DNA from: Brooklawnia sp049651565
GTDB lineage: Bacteria > Actinomycetota > Actinomycetes > Propionibacteriales > Propionibacteriaceae
Reading direction: 5' to 3'
Length of the DNA stretch: 8,560 nucleotides
Assembly (NCBI RefSeq): GCF_049651565.1
Contig: NZ_JBASCI010000040.1
Location: 1-8,560 of the forward strand
Shown here: in pieces, positions 6,695-8,560 of the stretch
How positions within the stretch are numbered: the stretch's first letter is position 1
Layout: every line of letters begins with the position of its first letter
The notes under the pieces: generated by a model
Databases searched by the model: none
What the model was told of the DNA's origin: nothing
The model's input: only the letters and a program-made list of their open reading frames with translations
Position numbers and translations under genes: made by a program

Positions 6695-7530
6695 GCGGCG
6701 GGCGCCAGCGCGCTGGCCACGATGCTGGCGTACAGCCGGGAGCCGTCCAGCGTTGGGCTGCCGTCGGCCTCGAGCAGCGCGTCGCGCTGGCCCTGGTCGG
6801 CCGGGAACCCGTTGTAGACATCCACAGTGGGCAGCCCGTTGTGCTGGGCCCACTCGTCAACAGCGCGCACACTGGCCTCCTGGGCGGCCGCCACACTCCA
6901 CGGACCCGGATTCTGCAGGATCACCACCACCGGAACCTCCGGGTCCTGGGTGCGGATGACGTCCAGAATGGCGGTCAGTTCGGCCCCCACGGTGGCCGGG
7001 TCGCGCCAGTGACCATAGCTGAGGAAGACCGCGCTCACCGGCTGCCAAGCCGCCTGCACCCGCGCGGGCTCCTGAGTCATCTCGGGGGCCAGGACGCTGG
7101 CATTCCACACGTCCAGGTCGGCGGGCCCCTGACCCATGGCCACCGGTTCGGACCACCGCAGGCCGTACCGGTCCCACAAGCGGTAGTTGACGCCCCGGTC
7201 GATGGCCAGGTAGTCCCGGGCCCAGACGGCCACCCACTCGTCGTCCTCGTTTCCGGTACCGTCGCCGACCACCATCACCGACGCGCCCGGCTCTCCCAGC
7301 CGGAGCCCGACCTCCTGCAACGGGGTCAGCGGTTCCGGCTCGGGCGTGGGCTCCGGTTCGGCCGGCCAGCTGGTGGCGTCCTGGGTATGCGGCGCCGGGG
7401 TTGCTGCCTGCGGCACCGGTGCGCGATACCTGGTCAGCGCAAGAACGGACACGATCAGGGTGACGACCCCCAGGACGACCAGCCCGACCAGTTGTAGACG
7501 CCTGAAATCCTTCGGCCACCTGAACTCCAC
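6691..7530 (-). CDS. Membrane-anchored SGNH-hydrolase-fold protein, apparently lacking catalytic residues
   Basis: The product has 279 residues and starts at GTG. The N-terminus is cytoplasmic (1-12), followed by one transmembrane helix (about 13-32) and a Pro/Glu-rich linker (38-70) that places the C-terminal domain outside the membrane. The domain resembles SGNH/GDSL proteins found in actinobacterial cell-surface polysaccharide loci. Block I reads VVGDGTGN (87-94), where GDS is expected. Block III reads SYGHWRDP (171-178), where I would expect Asn at Trp175. Block V reads LDGSRL (261-266), where DGxH is expected. Ser, Asn and His thus all look replaced (Gly91, Trp175, Arg265), so esterase or acetyl-transfer activity is doubtful and a binding or scaffold role is possible. 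The frame is intact with no internal stop, so this is not an obvious pseudogene. It is convergent to the phosphatase gene and divergent from the glycosyltransferase gene. The fold assignment is moderately sure; the function is not. Confidence 0.7.
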   Translation of the reverse strand: MEFRWPKDFRRLQLVGLVVLGVVTLIVSVLALTRYRAPVPQAATPAPHTQDATSWPAEPEPTPEPEPLTPLQEVGLRLGEPGASVMVVGDGTGNEDDEWVAVWARDYLAIDRGVNYRLWDRYGLRWSEPVAMGQGPADLDVWNASVLAPEMTQEPARVQAAWQPVSAVFLSYGHWRDPATVGAELTAILDVIRTQDPEVPVVVILQNPGPWSVAAAQEASVRAVDEWAQHNGLPTVDVYNGFPADQGQRDALLEADGSPTLDGSRLYASIVASALAPAA

Positions 7531-7536
7531 ACCGGG

Positions 7537-7542
7537 ACTCTA
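7537..7542 (-). promoter_or_regulatory. Candidate -10 box for a leaderless SGNH-like mRNA
   Basis: On the minus strand TAGAGT (TANNNT) is followed by six bases and then the GTG start codon, so the expected transcription start falls on the GTG itself. The GTG lacks a Shine-Dalgarno, which fits leaderless translation as is common in Actinobacteria. No -35 consensus is seen. Confidence 0.45.
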
Positions 7543-7613
7543 CCGAACCGGCTTTCCGCAGCGGGCTGCTGGTGCCGCTCGGGGTGCGGGAATGCGCCTG
7601 ACTTGGTGGGTAA

Positions 7614-7619
7614 TAGCCT
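7614..7619 (+). promoter_or_regulatory. Candidate -10 box for the glycosyltransferase gene
   Basis: TAGCCT (TANNNT) is followed by six bases and a GTG at 7626. Transcription from 7626 would give a 30-base leader carrying GGGAGG ahead of the TTG at 7656. Alternatively, the GTG could be a leaderless start adding ten residues. No -35 match is visible. Confidence 0.4.
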
Positions 7620-7655
7620 TCACCTGTGGTCGAGCCATCTACCGGGAGGTTACCC

Positions 7656-8441
7656 TTGTCGCCACGTGCCACCAACCGCACCATCAGCGTGGTGATCCCC
7701 TGCTACAACGACGCCCAGCTGCTGCGGCGCTGCCTGGCGTCCTTCGCCGCCCAGATCGTCCCGGCCGACGAAGTGATCGTGGTCGACAACGGGTCGACCG
7801 ACGACTCCGCTGCGGTCGCGTGGGCGGCCGGCGTCCGGGTCGTCCACGAACCCCGGCGCGGCATCACCTGGGCGACCCGGACCGGTTTCGACTCCGCCAC
7901 CGGCGACGTGCTTCTGCGCACCGACGCCGACGTGGTCGCCCGGCCCGACTTCATCGCCCGACTGCACGCGGCCTGGGACGCCGCTGAGGCTTCCCAGGGT
8001 CGACGGGTCGTCGGGGTCAGCGGCAGCGGCCGCTTTGAGCTACCCCGGCCGCTCGGCTGGCTGGCCAGCGCGCTCTACCTGGGCGCCTATCGGCTCAGCG
8101 TGGGCGCGGCGTTGGGGCACCCGCCGTTCTTCGGCACCAATTACTCGGTGCGTGCCGACTGGTGGCGGCAGGTGCGCGATCGGGTCGACCTCACCGACAC
8201 CTTCGTGCACGAGGACATCCAGCTGTCGTTCGCCGTCCGCCCGCACGAGACGGTGCGGTTCCAGCGCGACCTGGTGCTGCCGATGAACCCGCGGGCGCTG
8301 CGCGGCGCCCGGCAGTTGGTCGTGCGCTTCCAGCGCGGCTTCCACACCATCTTCAGTAACTGGCGCATCCAGCCGCCGCACCGCAGGCTGGCCGAGCGCG
8401 GCAGGCTCGGGCCACGCCTGCAGCGGATGCTGAACGCCTAG
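7656..8441 (+). CDS. Family 2 glycosyltransferase (GT-A fold)
   Basis: From TTG at 7656 the product is 261 residues. I chose this start because GGGAGG (7644-7649) lies six bases upstream; an in-frame GTG at 7626 would add MVEPSTGRLP. The N-terminal GT-A signature is ISVVIPCYND (10-19), followed by VVDNGSTDD (42-50). The metal- and nucleotide-sugar-binding DXD motif is DAD (90-92), after the usual TGDVLLRTD strand. The acceptor-side acidic motif is HEDIQLS (185-191), with Glu186/Asp187 as candidate catalytic base. No transmembrane helix is obvious beyond a weakly hydrophobic stretch at 132-155, so it is probably cytoplasmic or peripheral. It transfers a sugar from an activated donor to a lipid-linked or glycan acceptor; donor and acceptor cannot be read from the sequence. 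Its location next to the BY-kinase locus suggests surface-polysaccharide assembly. The stop is followed at once by insertion-sequence-like DNA, so its C-terminus may have been altered. Confidence 0.88.
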   Translation: MSPRATNRTISVVIPCYNDAQLLRRCLASFAAQIVPADEVIVVDNGSTDDSAAVAWAAGVRVVHEPRRGITWATRTGFDSATGDVLLRTDADVVARPDFIARLHAAWDAAEASQGRRVVGVSGSGRFELPRPLGWLASALYLGAYRLSVGAALGHPPFFGTNYSVRADWWRQVRDRVDLTDTFVHEDIQLSFAVRPHETVRFQRDLVLPMNPRALRGARQLVVRFQRGFHTIFSNWRIQPPHRRLAERGRLGPRLQRMLNA

Positions 8442-8560
8442 GAGACTGCTGAACAAGTGCGTGTCTGTGCCCGGGTGGTGGGGCCGGGTGCGGGAGCCTT
8501 GGTCGTGTGCAGGGGCGATCGCGGGATCAGCGGGATCTGTTCGATGCGGAGTCGATGGCC
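8442..8560 (+). mobile_element. Left end of a probable IS1182-family insertion sequence (partial)
   Basis: From just after the glycosyltransferase stop, the sequence has no relation to the upstream gene and leads within 65 bases into a transposase-like reading frame. The stretch 8442-8506 would hold the left terminal inverted repeat and the transposase promoter. The exact terminus and any target-site duplication cannot be set without the right end, which is outside the window. Confidence 0.5.
8507..8560 (+). CDS. IS1182-family transposase, N-terminal 18 codons (partial)
   Basis: From GTG at 8507 the frame reads VQGRSRDQRDLFDAESMA and continues off the right edge. The opening MQGR...QRxLxDxExxA is, from memory, characteristic of actinobacterial IS1182-type DDE transposases, which continue for about 450-550 residues. 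GGGAG at 8492-8496 is a plausible ribosome-binding site ten bases upstream. The identification rests on a short stretch, so it could be another transposase group. Confidence 0.6.
   Translation, partial: MQGRSRDQRDLFDAESMA

Noticed and set aside
6857..7684. 275-codon minus-strand open frame in another phase over the SGNH-like gene
   Set aside because: It is Gly/Arg-rich with no domain, and crosses the divergent promoter region into the glycosyltransferase gene.
1..8560. CRISPR array, tRNA, rRNA or riboswitch
   Set aside because: No regularly spaced repeats, no cloverleaf with a CCA-type acceptor end, and no conserved RNA motif was recognised on either strand by eye.

Overview
The window is GC-rich throughout. 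It has GTG and TTG starts, short or overlapping gene junctions, TANNNT-type -10 boxes and several possible leaderless starts. This points to a high-GC Actinomycetota chromosome. A Propionibacteriales-like genus is possible, but the sequence alone does not settle it. I see no rRNA, tRNA or CRISPR array.

Left block (1-1775, minus strand): a two-gene unit. A CPBP/CAAX-protease-like membrane protein is followed one base later by an atypical SDR (NAD(P)H-binding) protein that runs off the left edge. The CPBP protein keeps its EExxxR motif but has Thr where the second-motif His is expected.

Middle block (1776-4535, plus strand): a 173-base divergent control region, then a complete three-gene ABC importer of the nitrate/sulfonate/taurine (NitT/TauT) superfamily. 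It encodes a lipoprotein binding protein, a permease and an ATPase, with stop/start overlaps of 1 and 4 bases. The leader contains a clear -10 candidate, a GC-rich hairpin and a strong Shine-Dalgarno. No neighbouring catabolic gene identifies the substrate.

Right block (4536-8441): the edge of a surface-polysaccharide locus. A Wzz-plus-kinase bacterial tyrosine kinase (BY-kinase) with a C-terminal tyrosine cluster is directly abutted (TAG then ATG) by a low-molecular-weight tyrosine phosphatase, giving the classic kinase/phosphatase pair for chain-length and export control. Convergent to it is a membrane-anchored SGNH-hydrolase-fold protein in which the usual Ser, Asn and His positions all appear substituted. 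Divergent from that is a family 2 glycosyltransferase.

Right edge (8442-8560): directly after the glycosyltransferase stop codon, the sequence reads into what looks like the left end and first 18 codons of an IS1182-type transposase. A mobile element therefore probably borders the polysaccharide locus here.

Nothing in the window is clearly a wholly new system. The most unusual items are the apparently catalytically dead SGNH protein next to polysaccharide genes, the variant CPBP motif, and the insertion sequence abutting the glycosyltransferase.
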